NCBI GenBank assembly: GCA_003313425.1
Contig: NHZP01000020.1
Coordinates: forward strand, 372,001 to 436,000
Direction: 5' to 3'
Source of the DNA: Pseudopyrenochaeta lycopersici
Taxonomy: Eukaryota > Ascomycota > Dothideomycetes > Pleosporales > Pseudopyrenochaetaceae
Length of the DNA stretch: 64,000 nt
A program made the translations under genes and the position numbers. Below, one piece after another: positions 10,963 through 23,392 of this stretch (within the stretch, counting starts at the first letter, position 1; the number at the start of each line of letters is the position of its first letter). The notes under the pieces are model-generated. The model was not told the DNA's origin. It made no database searches and saw nothing but the letters and a program-made list of their open reading frames with translations.

Positions 10963-13575
10963 ATGTATCTCCCACGGAATCTAATCGCACACCTATACCA
11001 GAACCTCGTTAAACGAACACATGCTGCTGCACCTCCCGTTTTACTTCTCGTCGCTCTCGAACCAGACGCGCTGTGCGCTTGTCGAATACTTACCGCGTTA
11101 TTAAAACGCGACTACATACCCCACAAGATCCAACCTATAGCTGGATATGGCGACCTGTCACGTGCGGCAGAAGAGCTGGTGCGGCCAATGCGAACAACAG
11201 ACGGCGGAAGCGGAGGCGTTGTTGTCTGTCTAGGTGTTGGCGGTATGGTAGATTTGGAAGAGATTCTCGGCCTGGACGTCGATGAGAATGGGCAAGGCGG
11301 TACTGCCGATGTCGAAGTCTGGGTCATGGATGCGAGGAGGCCGTGGAATCTAGCAAACGTGTTTGGTACGCCATTCAGCGAAAACCCGGCAACCGGGGAG
11401 CTAGTACGGAGACAGTCTGGTGTGGACAAGGGGAAGGTGGTGCAGTCCTATCAGTCTTCAAGAGGAGGCATCATAGTATTTGATGATGGTGACATCGAGG
11501 AAGAACTTCAGGCAGAAAGAACGGCTTATTGTGGGCTGGAAGAAATGCCCGAGGTTGGGGAAGAGGAGGACTTGGACGAGGATTCAGACGATCAGGATGA
11601 GGAGGAGCCGCCATCTGGCCAAGCACCAAAGAAGAGGAAATCTTGGAGTGAAGGAGATGACTCTGAGGACGACATGACGGACGATGAGCGCCCACGGCAA
11701 AGACGGAGAAGTAATTCGGTACGTCTAGTATAAGCTTAGAATCTACAACTGGCACTGACAGCAGGACAGGGAGGCTCAATACCATCGTCGCCAGAACAAA
11801 GACCTGCACGGCGGGGTCTGATGATTGAAAACCAATTAGGCGGCTCCTCTGACTTCTCTCGCTCAGATTCTCGCAGTCGCTCAGCGTCCCCATCGGTCGC
11901 CGCACCGAAGCAAACCTCTATGAAGAGTCTACGTAGACAGCTCATACAAACGCGCAACAAGTACACAAACGTTCTCGACAAGTACTACCAACTCGGCACT
12001 TCATACTCAGATCCTGTGTCCTCTCTCGTATACAACCTAGCATCAGAGCTTGGTCGCGAGGACAACGACCTATTGTGGAATGCCATTGTAGGTGTTAGTA
12101 GTTTAGAACTTTATGGCCGAACAGGGAGTGGCGTTGGACTGAATCCTCTATCAACGCAAGGGGGTTCCGCAGGCTGGAACGGAAACCGAGGCGAACAAAT
12201 ACGTTCCGTGCTACGAGATGAGGTGCGTCGCCTGAACCCAAGCACAGATCTCCAGAACGGAGCCCGCGATGCAACAATGGGCGAAGCAAGTGGTGTAATT
12301 CCCACAAGTGCCCGTTCAGCAACAGACAAGTCTATCCGCCTCTCACCTGAGCCACGCTTCCTTCTCCTCCGCCATTGGTCCCTCTACGAAAGTATGCTTC
12401 ATTCCCCATACCTATCCGCCAAACTACACATATGGAGCGACGCAGGCCAAAAACGACTGGCCAAACTCCTCGCAAAAATGGGCGTCTCGCTTGCAGAATG
12501 CAAACAACGATACACGCATATGGACATGGAGCTTAAACGAGGCTTACGAGAAAGGCTCCTGACATTTGCCCCGCATTATGGACTTGATGGGCTTGTTCCG
12601 CCGAAGTCTGGGAGTGGTGACCCGAAAGATGGATGGGGTTTCGTTAGATGTTGGGGCTGGAAAGCATGTCTTTCTGCCATCGATGCAGGCGTCATCTTGG
12701 GTGCCATCTTGGAAGTTGGAGACGCCAAATCGCTCACCCAATCCTCCTTTGATAGCACGAACTTTGTGAGCACACAAGATCACTCCTCAGACATGCCAAC
12801 AACGACCCAGGAACAGCAAGATCAAGCACAGGAGCATATTACAAGCCGCTTTTGGACCGCTTATGACGCTCTCGGGTCGATAGATTTGTTGGTAGATCAT
12901 ATCACCACAGCTCAACATCTTCACCGCGCCATCCTAAGGACAGGTACTCAGCTCATCGAAAAGAGGCAAATCCGCCATCTCAGAGCATTTCGCATGGCCG
13001 TTGTCAAAGAAGGACCAGACGTCCAACTCTTCACGCATCCTGGCGCACTCACCAAGCTCGCCTTATGGATTGCCGAAGCCATCGTCGAGCTCAATGGCAC
13101 AAAGGGGAAGAACCGCGGCAGTGAACTCGTCATGGCAGGCCTCGACGACTCTCGCGGTCTATACGTAGTCGTCGGCCTTGGCGGCGGAGGAGCAACAGAG
13201 TCCACAAAAGAACGCCTCCTCAAGCGCGACGCCCGTATCAAAGCCAAGGAAGCAAAACGCACCGCCCGCGCCACTGCCCTAGAGAAAAAACGAGAAGCAC
13301 GCAGACAGCGCAACCTCGCTGCTGGGCTCGAGGAAGACGAAGTCGAAGACGACACCGAAGAGGAAGATGTCTCCTCGGAAGAGGAATCCGACGAGGAGGA
13401 AGACGAGCAACGAGGTTCTGGCCGAAACAGATTCGGCAATGCATTCCAAGAAGTCGTCCGCGAAACGGGTGCAAGAGTCCGCATGGACAGCTTTGAAGCA
13501 TGTGTAATTGAAATCAAGAAAGAAGACCTGAGTGGGTTTTTGGAGAGGTTAAGTATGAAGGCTGTTGTCGGGTAA
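10963..13575 (+). CDS. CDC45: DNA replication initiation factor Cdc45
   Basis: Cdc45 is a component of the CMG (Cdc45-MCM-GINS) replicative helicase and is needed for origin firing and fork progression in the nucleus. Exons 10963-11718 and 11770-13575 encode 853 residues. The N-terminus MYLPRNLIAHLYQNLVK and the following ALEPDALCACRILTALLKRD segment are hallmarks of the family, whose core is a DHH-phosphoesterase-like fold without catalysis. Residues from about 180 to 290 are acidic and low complexity with KKRK and RQRRR basic patches, a known disordered insert of Cdc45. The C-terminal part carries the conserved GWGFVRCWGWKACLSA and FRMAVVKEGPDVQLFTHPGAL blocks. A second charged, Glu-rich insert lies near the end. 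The intron is 51 nt. Of three AGs in a row at its 3' end, only the last (11769) keeps the frame. Confidence 0.95.
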
Positions 13576-13912
13576 GGCTTCTCGTGGCGGATGGTTTGTC
13601 ATGTTGGTTATGAGATGGGCTTCGATAGCATGGCATGAAAGGCATAGTATACCTCATGGCGTTTTCGACTACTTGGGCATTTCATGTTGGATGGGCAATG
13701 TATAAGCGATGATATTTTGGATGATGTTCTTAGCATAGCAAGCAAGCAATTGTAATTTCATGCTCTACAACCTTCAGTAATTCATACCTACACTGTTGCT
13801 TCTTCTCGAATATCCATCCACATAAAGTATACGAAAAGTGGTATCACTAGCACTAACGAAAGCCCAACACCGCCCGTACATATCCGACTTCCACTAAACC
13901 CTCTTACCCCGT
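13576..13912. other. Convergent 3' flanks of CDC45 and the acyltransferase
   Basis: These are 337 A/T-rich bases between two stop codons, holding both 3' UTRs. No further gene was seen. Confidence 0.5.
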
Positions 13913-16345
13913 CTACCTATCCTTCCTCGTCATCGTCAACCCATCTCCAGCCTCGCTGCCTGGCGTGATAGCGCCATCGTCCCAACTCCCATCTGTGCCG
14001 CTGCTCCTTCGCTTCCTCGTCCGCTCCTTGACACCATCCGTCAACCTCCTCTTAACTTCATCCAGGTTCCCATCAATTGTGCTGAACGGCTTGAGCTTGA
14101 AACCTCCCAAATTCGCTGAGCTACTATTCCTACTTCTGCTCTTCTTGGGTGTCTGAGGCCTACTCGAAAAGATATCCTGATTCGCCAGATCGTGGAATGA
14201 TTCGATGCGTGAGAGGTCATTGTTGGCACCAGGGGAGACGGGGAAGTCGTACGTTTCGATTTCCCGCGGACCTTCTGCGGCGGCTTCTGCATTCGATTTT
14301 TGCGGCGGTGGAGTGAGGGGTGTTTCTTGCTCGTCTTCTGCTTGAGCGGAGAAGGGGTCCCGGACGATACGCTTAGAATAAAAGTCTTCAAACATGACTG
14401 GACCCAGCTCATTAATGAGTTGGTTAACGCGTTGCGCGAGATTCTCACGGCGTTCTTGAAGCTTCACAAGTTCGTTGTTGGAAAACGGATTCATCATTTT
14501 CCAGAGCGGGCCGAGTGATTTGAGGATGTCCATGGCAACCTCGCCAAATCGAAGAGCGCCGTAGGTCACCGTGACGTAGACAATCAGTTGAGGGAGAATG
14601 AGCCAGCGTTTTTGGATGCCTGCTGGGAGATACCCGTTGCAATTGTTGTATGAGTACCAGTAAAGCCCTATGCACACGTACCATGCGTAAGCCGTTGGGG
14701 CAGCAGCCATTGCAACAAGAAGCTTCCAAGTGGCCATGACATCTCTGGCTTGTACCTTGACATTTGAGGCAGCTAGAGCCTCTCTTGCTTTCTTGATCGA
14801 GATAAGTTTAGTAGAAATAAAAACGAGACTGAAAAGCAAGGTACCAGGCAAGACAAGCAAGCTTAAGAAGAGCAACTTGCTGAGGCGATACCAGAAGAGT
14901 GCGAAAGCAGTGATGAAGTTCATCTTGGCATATTGCACCTGGTGATCTCGAACGCCAAGTGCTTTCAGCTTCGCATTGTAAGCGGAAACCTCCTTCTTCA
15001 GCTCGATGATACGAGGATCATCTTTGTAGCGCTCGTAACCCTGGACGAGGCGGCGATTGAGTTCTACCACCTTGGGCAAGGGGAGCTTTGTGCGATTGGA
15101 GTTATAAAGACGACGCACGGCTTGGATGACCTAGGGGCCATGTTAATGACAACATAATATTATGATATTGGGTGTGGCATACCATAAGCGTATCGTAGTC
15201 GGGCGTTGTGACAGTGACAGAGATTAGACCTTGACGAATCGTCTCTAGCATCTCACCAATAGCTTCACGTCTTCCAGGTCCATCGAACTTCTGGGCGAGT
15301 TGAGCAGGTACATCAATTGGTGTGCCAAACTCAATAACAGCCCTTGAGCGGAACTTGTGCGCATGAAAGTAGTTCATACCGACTGGAATAATCTTGAGGT
15401 TGCAGTCAGGCTTGGTCTGTACTGTACCGAGAGCCATAATGGCAACACCAGCTGCGAAAGATTAGCAAAGACGAGGACATTGAGTGCGCAGTTGCTCACC
15501 TTTGAGAGGCAGGAGGTCGGTACGATCGTGGCTACCTCCCTCCGGAAAGATGCCGATGCTTCCACCGTGATGAAGTACTGTGTGGACCGCGTCGTAAACC
15601 TCTGTTTGATCAAGCTTCGGTGCGACCTGGAAGGTGGTTCCTTCGTACCCATCGGTGACACCCTTCTTCTTAGCAGCGCCATCGATGAATGTTCCGTCCT
15701 TGGTCATGTCATTGCGGCCAGTGAGCTGCTGCATGGCAACGCCTCCCTTGAAGCCGCGCTTGAGCCTAATCTCCTCTGGGCCTTTGATCTCTAGTATTTC
15801 TGCAGTAGCTGCCTTATTGTCCACTTTTGGGAGCACAATGGAGCCACCAATCTGGAAAAGCGGGTCTTCGAAATTGGTATCAACGCCGCGAAGTAGACAT
15901 GGATCATTGATGGGATCAGGGAGATAGATCTTGCCCTTGGCTGGCTTTGTCATGTCCATGGCTCTGCCAACTGGTACCACGCCAGTCAGGCCTGCCATTG
16001 CGCCAATGAATTTACGCTTCATTGACTTATCAGCGATCAAGAATTGTATTCGGCGGTCCGATTCCTTCTTAACAACTCGCATCAACATTAGAGGATCAAC
16101 GAACTACTGATTATAAGCTCCTATGTCGCTAAACTCTGAAGACAAATGTATCTTACCTGATTTGCATGCGGTGCGCACACAAAGATGACTGGGCCTTCTT
16201 TTGGGACTTTCCAACTACTCCTAGGATGTACCTCCCGGAAGAAGAGCTCCACCAAGATAGAAAAAGTCCATAGAAAGGCATCGTAGACATATTTGTTCAT
16301 GGTCGCGAGCTTCTTGCTCTTAGCATCCCTCTTGTCGGTCGCCAT
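13913..16345 (-). CDS. SCT1: Glycerol-3-phosphate / dihydroxyacetone-phosphate acyltransferase
   Basis: This ER membrane enzyme transfers acyl-CoA to the sn-1 position of glycerol-3-phosphate or DHAP, the first step of phospholipid and triacylglycerol synthesis. It resembles yeast Sct1/Gpt2. Exons 16345-16157, 16103-15500, 15451-15183 and 15130-13913 encode 759 residues. Motif I is PHANQFVDP (His60, Asp66), split by intron 1. Motif III is FPEGGSHDRTDLLPLKAG, split by intron 2. A later block is IIPVGMNYFHAHKFRSRAVIEFG. Two or more hydrophobic segments follow (around LLFLSLLVLPGTLLFSLVF and LVAMAAAPTAYAWYVCIGLY). The C-terminal 150 residues are Ser/Arg-rich and disordered, as in the yeast proteins, where this tail is phosphorylated. 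The symbol is by similarity only; fungi may carry one or two paralogues. Confidence 0.92.
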
Positions 16346-17373
16346 TTTGGCTACCTATGCCGCAATGAGGCCGCAGGTGAAGGTGAGAAAGAGTGCGTGC
16401 GTTGCCGCGAGGAGGGGATTGTAGATGTGGTCTCCTATGACTGCAATTCAACTGCAAAGTATATAGATATTCGAGGGTAAACGTATGAAGATAGCGATTG
16501 CGGGTGGGGCGAGGCAGCAGAGATGCGGTCGAGATACGAAGCGGAGCTATTAGCGACGAGAATACGCTCTGGAAGCTGCAGTTTGTTTATGCATCAGCCA
16601 CCTATGCTACTTCCCCTCTTCACTTGCACGCACCTTCACTTTGCAGACTTCAAAGGCGCTATCGTGTATTATCAGCTGTCGCGTGTGGAAACAGCTAGGA
16701 GCACATCAGGCCATAATCGAATTCAAGCTCCTCTTTCTTCCCAAGTTAGCCGGGATCCGGGAGGTGGGTCGTTTTGCTGAGAACACCAAGCGGCAACCTG
16801 CACTTCTCCAGGGCGCTACTTCTGTTGTTGAGCTCGGGTATGTGGAGTTTTGCAGAAGGGCCGGGGTTGCGGGATATCGGGAGGTCTATGTCATCAGGCG
16901 TTAGCTGTTGGCGGCAGAAATGTGGCGTTTCTAGGAGGGGTAAAGCACACGGCAACCATCTTCCCTTGGCAGCATTGGGACCTTTGACGACCTTGAAACA
17001 TAGCATCTCGAAATGTCACTTCGGAAATGATCACCCAGTTCACTATCCGCGAGCATCATATGAATTTCACAGGATGCCGAATATGATCTATCACAATGCC
17101 GCGGTGTAAATAAGGTTTTGCTTCTGAACATTGGGCTTTTAGGTATTTAGACTACACAGCTATGGAGAGTGTCGAGGAGTCTTTAGTGGCCTCAGTTTAT
17201 GTATCATGATTTGGTCGCTTTTTGCCAAACCTTGCTATGAAAATCCTGCATCGGTCCATGGTAGGATATGAAACATGTGAAGAAGGGTATATCTACAAGA
17301 TGATAAAAGTCCTCGTCGGACCGAGAAGAGAAGAAATGAAAAGAAAAGAGTATGCATGTGCAAAAACCAAGTT
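16346..17373. other. Intergenic, promoter of the acyltransferase gene
   Basis: About 1 kb between two minus-strand genes. It holds the promoter of the acyltransferase gene and the 3' UTR of the mannosidase gene. The short open frames are not supported. Confidence 0.45.
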
Positions 17374-19272
17374 CTACAAAAGACCAGCAACTAGTGCAAC
17401 TACTAAAGCGCCTACGATCGAGCTGGCAGTCACTTTGACGTTGACCGCCGCGCCCTGAAACTGTTCTGGCTCATTTGGGTTGGGAAAGCTGCTATTAGCA
17501 GCGGGCGGTGCAACCGGGATCGAGGTCGAAGAGTTGGACGGCACAATGGGTACTGTGGTTTCTGAGATAGCTGGAACGTAGACGGTGGTTGTCACGCTTG
17601 GTGTGCAGGTACAAACTCCTTCAGGCGCGGAGCATCCACTTGGTGTTGGCGTTACTTGAGCGAATTCACCTCCTGGCTTGCCAGTTGAGCTAGACGACAA
17701 CGAAGAAGCCGAGATGATAACAGCGGAAGGTCTAATGATTGTGGAGCTGGACGAAGCGCTGACACTCGGGGCAGGCGCAGCTTCAGGCGATTTTGAAGGC
17801 GTAGACACAACGTCGATGGAGGAGGAGGGTACGGGAACCTCGCTGGACGTAGCAATCACACGGGTCGGGATCGCGCTGAGTTTAGCAGCTGATGTAGAGC
17901 TAGGTTTCGGGGCGATAGCCGAAGATGATTTCGGTTGAGACACGCCCTTCTTCACGGGAAGAGTACCCTTCTTAAGCATCAGGAGCGATTGGGTTACTTC
18001 CAAAGCCGAAAGCTGCTGACCCACGCCAGAGGTACCGTCCCAGCTACCAGTGTACCACTTGCTGCCACATGTTGCGCCATCAGCTCCGCCTGAACAAGAC
18101 TTTGCAGCGCCGACGGCTGAGGCTTTCAAGTATTTGGTGATTGTGGACTTCGTAAACGGTGCCATGATCGCAGTCTTTGCCATGAAGCGGGAGAGATATG
18201 CCTTGAACGACTGCTGATCAAGATTGCAGTGATGTCCGGACTCCCCAGTCTCGCAAGCCCATTCGTACATAACATCGGTAGCATTTTCGAAAGGACGGAA
18301 GAAAAGGAGTTCGGCATGCTTCAGGAAACCAGATGTCCGCTCCTTCCAGGTGTTGTCACCATTTGTGTAGTCGAACATGAATGCTGAGCCGTGAAGAAAC
18401 ATGGCATTGTTGTATGTCCATTGCGTTTTGTCGGCAACCGCTGCGCAGTTCGTCTTGTCGTCGGTGCCGTCGAAGACCTCGAAAATATCGGTAATCAATC
18501 CAACCTTTTTGGTCCAGTCGTAAATCTTGACTGCCCAGTCCGCATACTTTTGCTCGCCGGTATATCGAGCCAGGCGTGCACCCAACGCGAAAGCGCATCC
18601 GTTACTAATGGAGTTCTTGTAGTTGTAACCGTAGGAGTTCTCTGGGTAAATTTGCCATTTCAAGCCCCCACCGCAAGTGGTCTCATCCCATCGTCCAACG
18701 ATGTTGTTGAATGCATTTGTGGCGACTTCCAGGTAAGCGGCAGGTGCCTGAGCGGGATCCGGAAACTGGTACTCAAGTGCAGACATGACGGCGAGCGCCC
18801 AGAAAGCCTGGTCATCGTTGCCCTATGGTGCTCAATCAGCACCAAACTCCACTTTGGCTCACCCAACGTACCGTTTGGCTCTTGCGATATGACAGGATGA
18901 AGTCATTGTTTGGTCCATAATTGGAAGTCAAAGCTTGCTGCAGCGTCTTCACATGGGAGTCATCGCCAGTGAACTGGCTGTACTCGATCATGCCGCCCCA
19001 AGCAGCGCCGCCCTCCCACCAGTAATGTGGCTGGGGCCAGATTCCAATATCTTCTACTGGAGTATTTGTGGCGTTGTTCTGGTAAAGTGACATCAAGCCA
19101 TAAGCATACTGCCTAGTGGCGGCGAGAATGGATGCTGTTACAAAGTATGAGCCTCACGAAGTCATTCTAGTAGATGCGTCGTACCTTCATCTTCTGGGTC
19201 GAACTTGATTCCGCCAGCGGTTGCTGCAAGGAAAGGAAGGAGCACAGCTCCGACAGTTGTGGAAAACCTCAT
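17374..19272 (-). CDS. DCW1: GPI-anchored endo-1,6-alpha-mannosidase, GH76 (Dfg5/Dcw1 type)
   Basis: This is a cell-surface enzyme thought to cut the glycan of GPI anchors and pass GPI proteins onto wall beta-glucan; it is needed for wall integrity and hyphal growth. Exons 19272-19185, 19134-18872 and 18822-17374 encode 599 residues. The signal peptide is at residues 1-20 (RFSTTVGAVLLPFLAATAGG). GH76 motifs include PHYWWEGGAAWGGMIEY, GNDDQAFWALAVMSALE and the NSYGYNYKNSISNGCAFALGARLARYTG block. From about residue 420 the chain becomes a long Ser/Thr/Pro-rich stalk. It ends in a hydrophobic SIVGALVVALVAGLL segment, the expected GPI-attachment signal, so the protein is itself a likely client of GPI8 at 28.1 kb. 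DFG5 and DCW1 paralogues cannot be told apart here. Confidence 0.92.
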
Positions 19273-20155
19273 ATTGCTACTACGAAGAAAAGAAGCGAAT
19301 GAAAAGAAGAAAAAGTAAACGAAGGAGGGTAAAGACTGAATGTGTTGCAACGAAGCAAACGACCGGAAGTGAAGGAAGGGGCCATGAAGAGGAAGCGGCC
19401 GGACATTATCTACAATCTGAATCGGGGCGGTGGATCTCCATCCTGGCACGAGCACTATCAATTAAAGATGATGCTCGTGGGGAAGGAGCGCGCGGCTCAG
19501 GGATGCGGCCCAAAGGGGAAAGATGGCGTTTCAAAACGCAGGAACGAGAAATGCGCATAACCAATCAGTGGCTAGCTTGCATGTTTCAAGTGTCGGAGTG
19601 CTTCCTTTTGGTTTTCCTCCGCAGTCCTTCATCCTTTTCTCACTCTGCGCCTAGAGCTGGGCTTCGCGTCCTACAAGGGATTGATTGGGGCGCACAGCTT
19701 CTTGGACACCGGCTTCGATTTTGCAATTCAACACCCACGGGCAGAGCATGGACCCGGCTATTCTCCACAATAACAAAGCTGTCGCTCGTGCATCACCGAA
19801 ATGTCTCTGAATGCGGGCCTTTCTCAGTCTCCATGACGATGCTTGAAACATCGTACGACATTGGATTTGCATTGCATTCCAAGCCGCACGGGTGATGTTC
19901 CCGCAATGTGCATGGCGCCAAGATATGTAAGATGCGCAGAAGCAAGACTGTGAAAGACTGAGAGTTTTTATACCTCCACGTCTGCGAGCACTGCTGTCTG
20001 CAAATCTCCACCTACGGGCTACGTGAAGAAGTCAATCAGGTTATCTCCAAATTCGTTCAATCGTCCAAGCGTCTAGTCGTAAGTCTATCCCAAACACCAG
20101 CTCCGAACCGACTGCAATGCGCACGAAAACATCGCAACGTCAAGACCCTCCAGCT
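19273..20155. other. Intergenic, promoter of the GH76 gene
   Basis: Holds the mannosidase promoter and the CCDC124-like 3' UTR. Open frames on the plus strand are Lys/Arg-rich readings of a purine-rich leader and are not credible genes. Confidence 0.45.
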
Positions 20156-20885
20156 TCAATTGGGCCCGCCTAACCGCTTCTCCTTCTTTTCTCTCTCCGC
20201 ATTTTGGAGCGTCTTGATATCCTCCTTCGACATGTTATACGTCGCCGACACCTGATTAAATGGATTATCAGGATGCTTCTCAAATTCCTTGCGGATCTGA
20301 TCAATCTTCTGTTGTCGCCGTAGACCCTTCTCATCCTTCATCTCCTCGAGTCTCCGCTCCTCAAACGCAGCGTATGCAGCCTTAAATCTCCTCTCCGGAT
20401 GTCTGTCGAGCTTGTCTTGGTTATTGCCTGTGATGTCAAGAGCATCCAGCGCGTTATCAATCCCGGAGGCATTAAGTTCGCTGGGCTTCGAGTCGAACGA
20501 TCCCAGTGCGGAGTCAATACCACCGCGGGTCTTCTTCTCGGCTTTCGGGGCTTTGCCTTTGGGTTTCGAAGGAAGGGAGGCTTCTTCTTCGCGAAGCAGA
20601 GCGTCTTTTTCGGCTTTCTTGCGGGCAGCTTCAGCGGCCTTCTCAGCTGCAGCCTCCCTGTATTTGAATTCAGCGTTCTGCTTGCGAAGCAAAGTAAGTG
20701 TGAGAAACGACTTACGCCTTTGCATTCGATTTAGTACCCTTCTCCCACTTTGCCGACTCTGCTGCTTCAGCTTGTTGATCCTTTGCCGCCTGCTTCGAAG
20801 CAGCGGCCTCTGCCTTGCGTGCTTGTCCCTGTGCCTTCTTAGAACCTTCTCCGCCTCCACCGCCACCTTTATTTTTGCCTGCCAT
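20156..20885 (-). CDS. CCDC124/Lso2-like ribosome-associated coiled-coil protein
   Basis: Members of this family bind the inactive or recycling 80S ribosome and help it restart translation; the fission yeast relative has been linked to oxidative stress. Exons 20885-20716 and 20657-20156 encode 223 residues. It starts MAGKNKGGGGGGEGSKKAQG, followed by a basic/acidic helix rich in Ala, Lys and Glu (residues 15-110), the usual N-terminal part that lies in the ribosome. The conserved C-terminal block holds GIDNALDALDI, DRHPERRFKAAYAAFEERRL and FEKHPDNPFNQVSATYNMSKED. The 58-nt intron (GTAAGT...AATACAG) joins SNAKA to EAAAEKAAEAARKK. An upstream open reading without splicing exists but lacks this N-terminus. 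Family assignment is firm; function is taken from homologues. Confidence 0.9.
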
Positions 20886-22062
20886 ATTCGTTTTAGGGTA
20901 AAGTGTACAAGTTGTTTATGATTCACAGGTTTGGAAATTTAGGTGTGGGCGACAGACGCTTGGTGAGTCAAGGTTTGGTAGGATGCGGGCGTATGACATC
21001 GGAGGTGCCTGCGGGAAGCCTGCACTAGTGGGGCAGTGGCGTCACACATGGATGACTAAGCATCAAGGCCATCTTTATCAACTATTTGTACCTTTTCACC
21101 ATGGCTTCCGCGTGTGTTTAAGGTTGATCTCAAGGTCAGTTCACTAATCAACGCCATGTTCATGTTTACCAAATTGAGGCTTCTCAGCTTGACTATCAGT
21201 CCTTCCAAGACCCTTGAATAATTCTAACTCATGTCAGTATTCCCAATGGCCTTGACATGTTCGATGAATGAAACACTTATATTGAGTTAGGTTAATATTG
21301 AAGGCATTGCCTATGCTCAGAGTAACGAGTACGAATGGCAATATTGTCAAAGAATCTGCAAAAGATGTGTTCACCCAAACAGTCATCATTTCGAGAATTT
21401 TACACTGCAGCGTTGATCACGCAAGAGTGCGTAGTGTAAATAAGAGACGAATTCCTTATGACAATATATTGGGTAAACTGGCCATCAAAGGGAAGCGAAG
21501 TTGCGTACAATTGGCTGAGAAGCCAAGAGACAAGCCCAAAGTGATTCTTTGCATTTAGGGGCCCCTATAGACCAGCGATCATCCTTGTTGAATCGATGTC
21601 AAGCTGGTGTTCGATGCAAAAGGTTTGAAAGCTAATACTTGAACAAACCTGTGCTCACCAAGGCGCTGAGCCAAATTTAAGTCGGGAGCACGCGACGCGA
21701 AGAGCACATAGGCCCGCTCCTTGAAATGACCAGGAGAGCACACCAACAGTGGATAAAACGTTAAATCAGAGTTTTCATTGCAAGGTTTTAGTGGCGTAAG
21801 GCTTGAGGGCATTTTCTTACGTTTTTTTGCTTGTTCTTTGAGCATGGTCAAAGGCGATACGGCCGGCTTTGTCGTATAATGAATAACCCACCTCGATCTG
21901 TGCGGGATAGCGGGTACAAAAGATATTTTCCAGAATAGAATTATCTATTTACAATATGCTTTTCTGTTGTAAACGCCAACTCCAACTTGGACCGACATGT
22001 ATTGTACAACGAAACTGACATCATTGAGAAGCCCGTATACTCTAGGGAAAATCACCAAATAA
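20886..22062. other. Intergenic
   Basis: About 1.2 kb between two minus-strand genes. A/T content is higher than in coding parts. No supported gene, tRNA or repeat. Confidence 0.45.
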
Positions 22063-23392
22063 TCATACAATGCCTAGTTCCTTTTGTCTTCGGCTATGAT
22101 CTCTCCTAGCTTTCACCGCATAACTAGGCGTGAAATGTTTGAGGCCCATCCAGGGGGTATTGACTGGGCTAGGACCAGTAAAAATGAAAATATCGTACAG
22201 AGCGGCACCGAACGAGCAGCCCAAAAAAGGGGCAACCATTGGTATCTATTTCATATGATCAGTGATAGGGCAATCTAAGAGATGACTGCAAGACTTACCC
22301 AAAAGTAATATCCTCCTGCAGACCACACTTCACCACCATACCCGAGGATGTAAGACATAAGCCGCGGGCCAAAATCACGCGCAATGTTCAAGGCATAGCC
22401 AGTTTGCCAACCAAAGCAAGACCCAAGACCAAAGATGAGGAAGAACAAACAAAGTGGGAACCACTTATCGCTCTGTAACCGCTGTTAGTTGCGTTCATAT
22501 TTTCAGCTGTGGTCACTTACTTTAGGAACGCCATTGTTACTTGGATCCTTCAATGCAAAAATCACAAACATGAGCAACGCGCTAGCGATAAACTCTGAAA
22601 AGAACTGGCTCGACCTGGGTACAAACGCTTGTGGATAAGTGCAAAAGATTCCAGCAGTAGCCTTCTCAGCAGGCGGTACTGTTCTCATCTTGCCGCCTTC
22701 GAAATTATCAATAGCGCTGATGTAGTTGGCGTACACGATACCGGAGCCGACGAAACCTCCGAGAATTTGCGCAACAAAGTAGACTGGAAAGCGCCTCCAG
22801 GGCAACTGGCGGAAGAGACAACTGCAAAATGTGACAGCAGGGTTGAGATATGCACCAGAGTCACCAGCGACGTAAACACCAAGCATGACCCCCAAAGCCC
22901 AACTATATTTCACTGTCAGTGACAAAGGTTTCTGTAAAGGAGTCTTCTGACTCACCCCCAGTTTATTGATTGATAGGAGCCAAATCCATTGCCTCCAGGA
23001 GCAGTGGTCTGTCCCCCCGAAAGCACGACCTGCGCAACGGAACCATTGCCAAACATAACCATTATTGCTACTCCCCAGAACTCAGCGAATGGTTCCCTCA
23101 ATATCGTGCGGATTTGGGACCAAAGCAGCTCTGATCTTGGTCCATGATCGTGCTCTTCATCAATTGGTGCTTGAGGGTGCAGGCCTAACGCTGATCGCGT
23201 CTTTTTGAGACTGGAGGAGGTCCGGATAGGAGAAACGTTAGAGGAGTGGTCCGAGTACTCAGTCGGTGCTTGTGTCAAAGGTGTGGCACTTGTATGGGAG
23301 TTATATTCTTGCACACGGTCATCAGAATGGTCGTCCGCCCAATCACGGGAGAGTGCTGGCCCAGGTGCTACGGGTCCTTTTGAGGTAACCAT
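22063..23392 (-). CDS. Aquaglyceroporin (MIP family)
   Basis: A plasma-membrane channel for water and/or small polyols such as glycerol. Exons 23392-22956, 22902-22521, 22472-22299 and 22245-22063 encode 391 residues. About 100 hydrophilic N-terminal residues, Ser/Thr-rich, precede the first membrane helix, as in fungal Fps1-like channels, where such extensions gate transport. The first half-helix motif is canonical (Asn166-Pro167-Ala168 in AYLNPAVTF). The second reads Asn302-Ile303-Ala304 followed by RDFGPR; Asp306 at this place is typical of glycerol-permeable members. Six membrane segments can be placed. The final exon ends in a short basic tail. All four exons join in frame with standard GT-AG sites. 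Substrate is inferred from the D-loop residue, not shown. Confidence 0.92.
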
